The notes under the pieces are model-generated. The model worked only from the letters and a program-made list of their open reading frames with translations, did not search any database and was not told the origin of the DNA. The position numbers and the translations under genes are program-made. A stretch of 20,901 nt of DNA from Enterococcus_E cecorum_C (GTDB lineage: Bacteria; Bacillota; Bacilli; Lactobacillales; Enterococcaceae): contig NZ_JBQKFH010000039.1 in NCBI RefSeq assembly GCF_052119425.1, forward strand, positions 1-20,901. Direction: 5' to 3'. Of this stretch, positions 15,530 to 20,901 are shown piece after piece. How positions within the stretch are numbered: position 1 is the stretch's first letter; each line of letters starts with the position of its first letter.

Positions 15530-15970
15530 ATGAGCGATTCTTTGCAGCAACATTTAGATAAATCCATGTATGGTGCGCCCAAAATCAATCCCGAAGAACA
15601 AGCAAAATATCTAGGGACTTTTAGAGAGCGTTGCTTGCTTTCCATGACCAAAAGTGAAATGCAAAACCCCGAACTACAAGCAACTCTGAAAAGTCATCTA
15701 GCAGAATTTAAAGGATACAAATCGTTATTAAATGCGAAATTGCCCGAAAGTCTGCAAGCGACCTATATCGCCATTCTCAGTCAAGCTCAAATGCCATTTA
15801 CCGTCACCGAGTCAAGTCAGCCTTGTAATGAGGAGAGTATCGGCTTGTTAATCGTGGACAGTCAGGCAGTCAACGAAGCGGTCATTGATATTGCTGAAAA
15901 ATATCCATCAAACACAAAAGAGCCTACACCCAAAAAACATGAATCTTTTTGGCATAAGCTCTTTTCATAA
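15530..15970 (+). CDS. DUF1694 (YueI-like) protein of unknown function
   Basis: A 146-residue soluble protein matching the YueI/DUF1694 family of Firmicutes. The N-terminal block with MYGAPKINPEEQAKYLGTF and RERCLLSMTKSEM is characteristic. No enzymatic role is established for the family; structures suggest a nucleotide-binding-like fold, but that is recollection, not visible here. The C-terminal tail is basic and low in complexity (TKEPTPKKHESFWHKLF). It has its own promoter, and GGAAG precedes the ATG. A terminator overlaps its stop codon, so it is monocistronic. It is convergent with gshAB, about 30 nt away. Confidence 0.88.
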   Translation: MSDSLQQHLDKSMYGAPKINPEEQAKYLGTFRERCLLSMTKSEMQNPELQATLKSHLAEFKGYKSLLNAKLPESLQATYIAILSQAQMPFTVTESSQPCNEESIGLLIVDSQAVNEAVIDIAEKYPSNTKEPTPKKHESFWHKLFS

Positions 15971-16001
15971 GGTTCGCCAAACAAGTTGGGCGAGCCTTTT
16001 T
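15969..16001 (+). terminator. Terminator overlapping the DUF1694 stop codon
   Basis: AAGGTTCGCC (15969-15978) pairs with GGCGAGCCTT (15989-15998), ten pairs with one G-U, followed by TTTTTATATTTT. It lies between two convergent genes; the plus-strand T-run is the stronger. Confidence 0.8.
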
Positions 16002-18258
16002 ATATTTTCAAGGTTGGAAATAGCAGCTGCAACACTTCTAAGGTTAAACGACGGCCTTTTCCTTGGTAGGGATAGGCGTGCATATGCATAGCTGGGTTGA
16101 AATTCGCCTCAATAATCCCATAAGCATCTGGCGCAGTGGCACTTTGATGATAATCTGGAATAATTAAATCAATACCTGAAATTTTCGCTCCCAATGCTTC
16201 GACTGCTTGAGCGGCAATTTGCTTATAATCATCCGGAATTTCATCGGTCATATCAATCGAATCGCCACCTGTAGAGATATTGGAATTTTCTCTTAACCAA
16301 GCTGTGACATCCTTTGGCAAGATCGTTTCAAAATCATATCCCTGTTCTTTAAGCATCAACGCCTCGATATCGCCTAACTGAATCTTTTCTAATGGATAAC
16401 GATGATGCGTGCCGCGTAAAATATCTTGGTTTTTCTGTTCAACTAATTCACGAATAGAATGTAGTCCATCGCCTTTGACATTTGCTGGCACTCGTAACAT
16501 GATAGCCTTGGTCTGACCATTAATCACAAAGAAACGATATTCAGTACCGGCAAAATATTCTTCCACCAAGACATCGATATCTTCTTTAAAAGCAATTTCT
16601 AAGGCTTTTTGATAATCCGCTTGACTCATCGCCTCTTTAAAAATCGTAATTCCTAGCCCGTAGTTGGTACTCTTAGGCTTAATCACTACTTTTCCTTGCG
16701 CATATTTAGGATAATCTCTTAAGGCACTGGCTAAATCTTGGTATTCCGCACCTTGAGGGACTCTAAAATGAGAAGCGGCAAGCACTTTTTTCGTTACCAC
16801 TTTATTTTCCATGATTAATGGGACGACATAGTTATCTTTACTGGTCATATTTGCTTTTTTCACATATTCTGTTTGGCCATCGTAAGTCAATTTAATAAAC
16901 TGATCGACCTCATCCAATACTTCAACTGCCACGCCTTTTTGAATGGCATCAAACATCATAATTTGCGTTGATAATTCCATATGGCGATAACCAGCTAACT
17001 GATAAGGATGCGCCCAAGCTTTTTCATGATATTGACGTCCTAATTGCGTTGCCAGTTCATGTTGCGTTTGATTTTTTAATTTAGCAATATATTCACTAGC
17101 TAACGTGGCTTGTGGGTGGCGCGCCATCTTTTGCCATTTTTTAAGCCATGCTTGTTCTACAGGTAAATCTAACTCTTTTACTAAAGCCACTAATTCATCA
17201 ATGATTCGAATCACTTCTTCTTGCAAGGCACTTTCTTTTGCAGGATGCTCCATGGCGACTTGTTGGTTGTATTGCTCACCAAGTTGTAAGAAGGCCTGAA
17301 CATTACTTGGTACTTCTTGAGTTAATAAATATAATAAGAATACTTGGATAAAAACAAGCTGTTCTTCATTGATACCAACCGCTTCAAAAGGATTTAAGTC
17401 CACATTGCGTAATTCAATATAACGAATCGCATCTTCTAAATACTCTTTGCCTTTTCCTTGACGCAAACGCACGGCGGAATAGAACTCTTTTTCTTCAATC
17501 AATTTTCCTTGGGCGACGAGTTGTTTTAAATCCTGACGATACTGGTCGAAACTTTCAAAGCTGACATGAAGGGCTTCTTTGTTTTGATAGCCAGCTTTAG
17601 AATTACGAATACTTCGAACATAATCATGAGGGGCATCGGATAGACAATAGTTCTTTTCCGGAAGTGGAGAAGCTCCAAATAGATAAGTGTAAACATAACG
17701 ATAATGCAAGTATTGCTGTGCGAGATGCAGATACACTTGCGTACGAAAGGCATCCAAACTCACTGGACTATTGGCTAATTGATGAAGGGTTGTCATGAAT
17801 TTTTGACCTAACTCGATATTGACATGAATCCCACTAACCATTTGCTTACGTTTACCATAAACTTTTGCCAAATAACGACGGTATAACACATCTTCTTTGG
17901 TTTTTAGTTTGGCAATCATAATTTGGTCTTCCTCATCAGGCAAGGCTGGCGGCATACTTAAGGGCCAAAGCATTTCCTCAGGATCCATAGAACGATAAAT
18001 AACATCATGAATCATCGCTAATTTTCGCAAAGCTTCTTTTGGACTATTTGTCACTGGGGTAATTAATTCGACCTGCGTTTCGGCAAAATCTGTTTGAATA
18101 TATGGATGAAAAGTCCGACTTCCTAATGTTTTGGGATGATCGCTTTGTGCAAGATTGCCTGCTAAATCCACACGTTGACTTTCTTTTTCCAAGCCAATGC
18201 GCATTTCCAATAAAAACGGACGAATCGCTGTATTATGTAAAAGTTCTGAATAAGACAT
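16000..18258 (-). CDS. gshAB: Bifunctional glutamate-cysteine ligase / glutathione synthetase (GshAB, GshF)
   Basis: A fused enzyme that makes glutathione in two ATP-dependent steps: glutamate plus cysteine to gamma-glutamylcysteine, then addition of glycine. The 752 residues are full length for GshF. Residues 1 to about 480 are the ligase domain, with GLEKESQR (22-29), the acidic FAETQVELITP (58-68) and SGIHVNIEL (142-150). Residues about 490-752 are an ATP-grasp synthetase, with VVIKPKSTNYGLG (Lys527), VEEYFAGTEYR (565-575) and the metal-binding IIEANFNPAMHMHAYP near 715-730. ATG 18258 has GAGG 7 nt upstream; a GTG one codon earlier is less well placed. It has its own promoter with extended -10. 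The fusion is typical of Enterococcus, Streptococcus and Listeria. Confidence 0.97.
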   Translation of the reverse strand: MSYSELLHNTAIRPFLLEMRIGLEKESQRVDLAGNLAQSDHPKTLGSRTFHPYIQTDFAETQVELITPVTNSPKEALRKLAMIHDVIYRSMDPEEMLWPLSMPPALPDEEDQIMIAKLKTKEDVLYRRYLAKVYGKRKQMVSGIHVNIELGQKFMTTLHQLANSPVSLDAFRTQVYLHLAQQYLHYRYVYTYLFGASPLPEKNYCLSDAPHDYVRSIRNSKAGYQNKEALHVSFESFDQYRQDLKQLVAQGKLIEEKEFYSAVRLRQGKGKEYLEDAIRYIELRNVDLNPFEAVGINEEQLVFIQVFLLYLLTQEVPSNVQAFLQLGEQYNQQVAMEHPAKESALQEEVIRIIDELVALVKELDLPVEQAWLKKWQKMARHPQATLASEYIAKLKNQTQHELATQLGRQYHEKAWAHPYQLAGYRHMELSTQIMMFDAIQKGVAVEVLDEVDQFIKLTYDGQTEYVKKANMTSKDNYVVPLIMENKVVTKKVLAASHFRVPQGAEYQDLASALRDYPKYAQGKVVIKPKSTNYGLGITIFKEAMSQADYQKALEIAFKEDIDVLVEEYFAGTEYRFFVINGQTKAIMLRVPANVKGDGLHSIRELVEQKNQDILRGTHHRYPLEKIQLGDIEALMLKEQGYDFETILPKDVTAWLRENSNISTGGDSIDMTDEIPDDYKQIAAQAVEALGAKISGIDLIIPDYHQSATAPDAYGIIEANFNPAMHMHAYPYQGKGRRLTLEVLQLLFPTLKI

Positions 18259-18290
18259 CACTTAACCTCGTTTTCTATTCGTTTTTTTAC

Positions 18291-18299
18291 ATTATATCA
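18291..18299 (-). promoter_or_regulatory. gshAB promoter (extended -10)
   Basis: The minus strand reads TGATATAAT (18299-18291), an extended -10 with consensus hexamer; no strong -35. Transcription would start near 18284, 26 nt before the ATG. Confidence 0.55.
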
Positions 18300-18406
18300 A
18301 ATAGTTTTTTAAAAGCACACCAGACTGCTCAAAAATCAAAACATTTCATACTTTTTATAACAAATATACATCAACTAGCTACTTAATTAAAATTCCACTG
18401 TGATAT

Positions 18407-18441
18407 TTGACTAACAGACTTTGAAGTAGCAAAATATACTT
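18407..18441 (+). promoter_or_regulatory. Promoter and candidate operator of the toxin-antitoxin pair
   Basis: -35 TTGACT (18407-18412), a 17-bp spacer and -10 CAAAAT (18430-18435). The inverted repeat AAGTA (18424-18428) and TACTT (18437-18441) flanks the -10, where an antitoxin dimer could bind to repress its own operon. The -10 is a weak match. Confidence 0.4.
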
Positions 18442-18469
18442 TAGAAACCACAAAGGAGAAGAAGGGATT

Positions 18470-18697
18470 ATGGCATTTTTTATCAGATTATCAGAAAAAG
18501 AAAGAAAGCTTGCGGAAAGTTACGCAAGACTCCATGCAATGTCATTAGGAGAAGCATTTAAGAAAGCCTTATTCGAACGCATAGAGGACGAATACGATCT
18601 CGTTATTGCAAAAGAAGCGTATCAGGACTATGTAGATAGTGGACACAAATCGACACCTGTAGCAGAATTTTGGAGAGAGTTAGATGAAGAAGTATAA
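18470..18697 (+). CDS. RelB-family antitoxin (DUF6290 type)
   Basis: The antitoxin half of a type II pair, expected to bind and neutralise the toxin encoded next and to repress the operon. It has 75 residues: an N-terminal ribbon-helix-helix-like stretch (FIRLSEKERKLAESYA and MSLGEAFKKALFERI, about 3-38) for dimerisation and DNA binding, then an acidic C-terminal tail (DLVIAKEAYQDYV, EFWRELDEEV) of the sort that wraps the toxin. GGAG and AAGGG precede the ATG. Its last 14 bases overlap the toxin gene, the standard coupling in such pairs. Confidence 0.9.
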   Translation: MAFFIRLSEKERKLAESYARLHAMSLGEAFKKALFERIEDEYDLVIAKEAYQDYVDSGHKSTPVAEFWRELDEEV

Positions 18698-18956
18698 TGT
18701 AGCACTTTCTGAACGCTTCAAAAAAGAATTTAGAAAGCTAGATAAGTATACACAGAAAATGATAAGAGGATGGATTGATAAAAATCTTGTTGGAACATCA
18801 AATCCCCGCATACATGGAAAAGGTCTGACTGCCAATAGAAGTGGGCAGTGGCGGTATCGAATCGGTGATTATCGTCTTATATGCCAAATAGAAGATAATG
18901 AGCTAATTATACTCGCATTAACTGTAGGACATCAAAGAGAAATATATGGTAAGTAG
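18684..18956 (+). CDS. RelE/ParE-superfamily toxin
   Basis: A 90-residue basic protein of the RelE fold, probably a ribosome-dependent mRNA endonuclease that stops translation when the antitoxin is degraded. The N-terminal helices (SERFKKEFRKLDKYTQKMI) lead to the beta-sheet with GKGLTANRSGQWRYRIGDYR (46-64) and the C-terminal GHQREIYGK. Lys46, Arg57, Arg59, Arg64, His83, Arg85 and Tyr88 are the likely active-site residues by analogy with RelE/YafQ-type toxins. It appears full length and intact. It overlaps the antitoxin by 14 nt. A ParE-like gyrase target is less likely given the retained His/Arg/Tyr set, but cannot be excluded. Confidence 0.9.
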   Translation: MKKYNVALSERFKKEFRKLDKYTQKMIRGWIDKNLVGTSNPRIHGKGLTANRSGQWRYRIGDYRLICQIEDNELIILALTVGHQREIYGK

Positions 18957-19129
18957 CAGAACCTAGTCGTCGTTTCTTTTTCCATCATTTTTTACGAGCA
19001 ATCTTGGTTTGTGTTCAAAAATTTTGAAAAAAGTAATTAGCCTAATAATAAATATTATGGGCGATGATTTTGAAATTGACTCATAGAAAAATCATAACCT
19101 TTAAATACTATTTAGTATGAACATGATGA

Positions 19130-19166
19130 AAAACGATACCTTAGCACTTCGCATAGGTATCGTTTT
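19130..19166. terminator. Bidirectional terminator between toxin and ABC exporter genes
   Basis: AAAACGATACCT (19130-19141) pairs perfectly with AGGTATCGTTTT (19155-19166). On the minus strand it is followed by further T (CGTTTTTC), serving the ABC gene that ends 6 nt away; on the plus strand it may end the toxin-antitoxin transcript. The roughly 170 bases between the toxin stop and this hairpin hold nothing else I can identify. Confidence 0.8.
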
Positions 19167-19171
19167 ATGAT

Positions 19172-20632
19172 TTATTTCGCCGCTCGTTTGATTTCGATTT
19201 TTTCGGCTTGTGAATCAAACATATCCGCATCATGCGTGACTAATACGACGATTTTATGCTTATTCGTTAATGCATAAATTTTCTCTTTGATGATTTTTTT
19301 CTTACTCTGGTCTAAAAAATTGCTCGGCTCGTCAAAGATATAGACATCTTTTTCCTGTAACAAGACTTGCTCTAATTGGAATAACTTCAACTGCCCCATT
19401 GAAGCACCTTGACTGACTTTATTATCGTAAAATTTACTAGGGATAGGATCAGCCGGACAGTAGGCAATATTGCTATTTTGCGTGATTTGCGCTAAGGCTA
19501 ACTCTCCTGAATAATCATTGTCAAATCCTAAAAGTGATAAAATCAACTTGGTTTTACCGACACCATTATCCCCACAAATAATATAGGCTTTTCCTCGCTG
19601 TAATTTAGCAGATAAAGGCAAGTGTAAATTCGCTCCCTGCTGATTACGACCAATATACTGATTGATAGTAATGGATTGAATCGGCACATCCGCGTACGAA
19701 ATTAATGGCGGTGTCAGAAAGGTAATAAAGTCCATCATGATTTGTTTACAAGAAATATACTCTTTATATACATCTACAAAATACTCAACTGGTGTCCAAA
19801 ATTGTGAAACATAAAGCTGAATGGCGAACAAATCTCCCAAGGTAATTTTGCCATTAAAGGCTAGGTAACCGGATATGATTATGGACAGGGAAATCATTAA
19901 ATTCAAAAAAGCATAGGATAAAAAATTATCAAAAAAGGCGGTCATCTTGACTTGTGCCATTTTATCACGTTTATAGGCAGATAAGACCGTGCTAAACGGG
20001 ATGAACGAACGCTTTTGAAAGAAGCGCTCCGACAGACTTAATTTGCTGCTATCCAATAGATATTCTCGCACAGTTTTCATACTATTGACCATATTGGCAC
20101 CAAGCAAGGATAGTCTTTCACCGTACCGATTGGAAATGTACATAAAAAAAGGGATTAAAATGAGAACTAAAAGCGCAATAAAAGGAGAAATACTAAAGAG
20201 AATACCAATAATGGCAACAGCTCTGACCACATAAAGTGTAAGCATTACGGGGTACTGATTGAAAAAATGTTTTAATAGTTCGTAATTTTGCCCCAACATC
20301 TGTGAGATATTGCGTTCGGATAAATCATATTGTGTGGGATCATAACTTTGCAGATTTTTGTGCGTGATTTGAGAAATGTTATCCCAGACAAATAGTTCTG
20401 ATTTTCCTTGAAAGAGGTCAGCAAAATAATAAAGCACCTGAATGCCCAACACGATAAGGATATTGGCAAGCCCAAATAGCAAGACTTTATGTCCGTTTTT
20501 CAATTCGATATTATCAATAAATAACTTGGTAATATAAGGTAGAATAATTGTAAATAACGTAACAAAAGTATTGATTATCAAACTCTTGATAAAAAGTTGC
20601 TTTGAATTAAATTTTAACAACTTAAACATCAT
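19172..20632 (-). CDS. Half-size ABC exporter with a shortened nucleotide-binding domain
   Basis: A fused membrane-plus-ATPase protein (486 residues from this start), expected to dimerise and export a peptide, drug or lipid. Five to six membrane helices lie in the first 300 residues. The ATPase part has Walker A GDNGVGKT (354-361), Walker B VYIFDEP with Asp434/Glu435, a D-loop NFLD, and the switch His467 in VTHDAD. Unusual points are that the signature is GASMGQ instead of LSGGQ, the Q-loop glutamine is missing, and Walker A and signature are only about 50 residues apart instead of about 100, so the helical subdomain is largely absent. ATG 20632 follows GGGGG and a predicted promoter; the frame stays open to a TTG at 20713. 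Substrate unknown; no processing peptidase domain is present. Confidence 0.85.
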   Translation of the reverse strand: MMFKLLKFNSKQLFIKSLIINTFVTLFTIILPYITKLFIDNIELKNGHKVLLFGLANILIVLGIQVLYYFADLFQGKSELFVWDNISQITHKNLQSYDPTQYDLSERNISQMLGQNYELLKHFFNQYPVMLTLYVVRAVAIIGILFSISPFIALLVLILIPFFMYISNRYGERLSLLGANMVNSMKTVREYLLDSSKLSLSERFFQKRSFIPFSTVLSAYKRDKMAQVKMTAFFDNFLSYAFLNLMISLSIIISGYLAFNGKITLGDLFAIQLYVSQFWTPVEYFVDVYKEYISCKQIMMDFITFLTPPLISYADVPIQSITINQYIGRNQQGANLHLPLSAKLQRGKAYIICGDNGVGKTKLILSLLGFDNDYSGELALAQITQNSNIAYCPADPIPSKFYDNKVSQGASMGQLKLFQLEQVLLQEKDVYIFDEPSNFLDQSKKKIIKEKIYALTNKHKIVVLVTHDADMFDSQAEKIEIKRAAK

Positions 20633-20640
20633 CCTACCCC

Positions 20641-20751
20641 CTACAATGTTATAACCAACACATTTAGGTTCATTGTAAACCTTTCGGACATTATAATCAA
20701 ATTTTTCTGACAATTATATAGCATCCATCCCTTGTTCAAATAGTAAAACAA
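20641..20751 (-). CDS. Possible 36-codon small ORF coupled to the ABC exporter
   Basis: A TTG at 20751 has a perfect AGGAGG (20764-20759) exactly 7 nt upstream. The frame runs 36 codons and stops at TAG 20643-20641, which overlaps the GGGGG ribosome binding site of the exporter. The predicted product begins FYYLNKGWMLYNC after the start residue and ends in a hydrophobic NVLVITL. The ribosome binding site and start lie in one arm of a 12-bp hairpin, so translation would be restrained. Against it: it starts with TTG, and another frame is also open across the same DNA. It may be a leader peptide or chance. Confidence 0.25.
   Translation of the reverse strand: MFYYLNKGWMLYNCQKNLIIMSERFTMNLNVLVITL
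20713..20739 (-). promoter_or_regulatory. Possible ABC exporter promoter
   Basis: The minus strand has TTGAAC (20739-20734), a short 15-bp spacer and a consensus TATAAT (20718-20713). Transcription would start near 20706, about 75 nt before the exporter ATG. The short spacer lowers confidence. Confidence 0.4.
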
Positions 20752-20789
20752 GCACTCACCTCCTAGAACAGAGGATAAGTGCTTGTTTT
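20745..20789. terminator. Hairpin 2 upstream of the ABC exporter
   Basis: AAAACAAGCACT (20745-20756) pairs perfectly with AGTGCTTGTTTT (20778-20789). An inner CCTC (20759-20762) also pairs with GAGG (20771-20774), hiding the minus-strand AGGAGG. With T-runs on either strand it could be a bidirectional terminator or a translational attenuator. Confidence 0.6.
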
Positions 20790-20800
20790 TATTTGGGTCT

Positions 20801-20853
20801 AAGATATTTAGTGTTGTTACTCAAACGGAGGATAACACTAAATATCTTTTTTT
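20801..20853 (+). terminator. Hairpin 1 upstream of the ABC exporter
   Basis: AAGATATTTAGTGTT (20801-20815) pairs perfectly over 15 bp with AACACTAAATATCTT (20834-20848), followed on the plus strand by a T-run to 20853. By shape it is a plus-strand intrinsic terminator, yet no plus-strand gene precedes it. On the minus strand it has no T-run and would be a structured leader element. Confidence 0.6.
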
Positions 20854-20879
20854 ATACTCATAATAATAGAAAAAGACAT
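20838..20879 (-). CDS. Possible 13-codon leader peptide
   Basis: AGAGG lies 6 nt before an ATG at 20879 that encodes MSFSIIMSIKKDI and stops at TAG 20840-20838, inside the 5' arm of hairpin 1 as read on the minus strand. A translated short peptide ending in a stem is the layout of ribosome-mediated attenuators. It is too short to test by composition, and the upstream promoter lies at or beyond the window edge. Confidence 0.25.
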   Translation of the reverse strand: MSFSIIMSIKKDI

Positions 20880-20901
20880 CTGTTTCCTCTATAATTAAGT
20901 C

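Noticed and set aside
17526..17753. 75-codon minus-strand open frame inside gshAB
   Set aside because: Out-of-frame on the same strand as a fully intact, well conserved enzyme gene.
1..20901. CRISPR array, tRNA or rRNA genes, prophage genes
   Set aside because: No regularly spaced repeats, cloverleaf sequences, rRNA blocks or phage structural or lysis genes were found on either strand by eye.

Overview
The window looks like a chromosomal segment of a low-GC Gram-positive bacterium of the Lactobacillales, most likely an Enterococcus or close relative. The signs are AT-rich intergenic DNA, strong AGGAGG-type ribosome binding sites, a CcpA-type cre site, BirA-type boxes in front of bioY, a fused gshA-gshB gene, and a DUF1694/YueI protein typical of that order. 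The genus is an inference from gene content; no rRNA is present to confirm it.

Region 1 (1-240) is the edge of a mobile element. It holds the last codons of an apparent IS66-family transposase, a stem-loop, the element's right end (terminal GTAAGCG on the complement), a 26-codon C-terminal scrap of a gene lying beyond the insertion, and the terminator of the operon that follows on the minus strand.

Region 2 (247-13771) is a sugar-utilisation locus and the main content. A minus-strand operon runs lipoprotein sugar-binding protein, two CUT1-type permeases, GH35 beta-galactosidase, GH36 alpha-galactosidase, GH2 beta-galactosidase (LacZ). None of the three glycosidases has a signal peptide, so intact galactosides are probably imported and trimmed in the cytoplasm. 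No ATPase is encoded here, so the importer must borrow a shared MsmK/MsmX-type subunit. A strong cre box overlaps the -35 of the operon promoter. A stem-loop with a T-run sits between the binding protein and the permeases and probably sets their ratio. Diverging on the plus strand is a YesN/YesM-like pair, an AraC-type response regulator overlapping a LytS/YesM-type histidine kinase, which likely senses the sugar or its loaded binding protein and activates the operon. The divergent spacer carries a tandem 11-bp direct repeat and two inverted repeats that are candidate operators.

Region 3 (13772-14268) holds the kinase terminator, an 18-bp palindrome, a decayed minus-strand gene remnant of unknown identity, and the bioY promoter with two BirA-like boxes of identical geometry. 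Region 4 (14290-18258) is housekeeping: bioY (biotin uptake), an IscA/HesB-like protein, a YueI/DUF1694 protein, and the bifunctional glutathione synthase gshAB.

Region 5 (18400-20901) is accessory: a RelB/RelE-type toxin-antitoxin pair and a minus-strand half-size ABC exporter with an unusually short nucleotide-binding domain. Its upstream DNA contains two long hairpins with a shared loop motif and two overlooked small ORFs. Together these look like an attenuation leader, the least explained structure in the window along with the three-family galactosidase operon.
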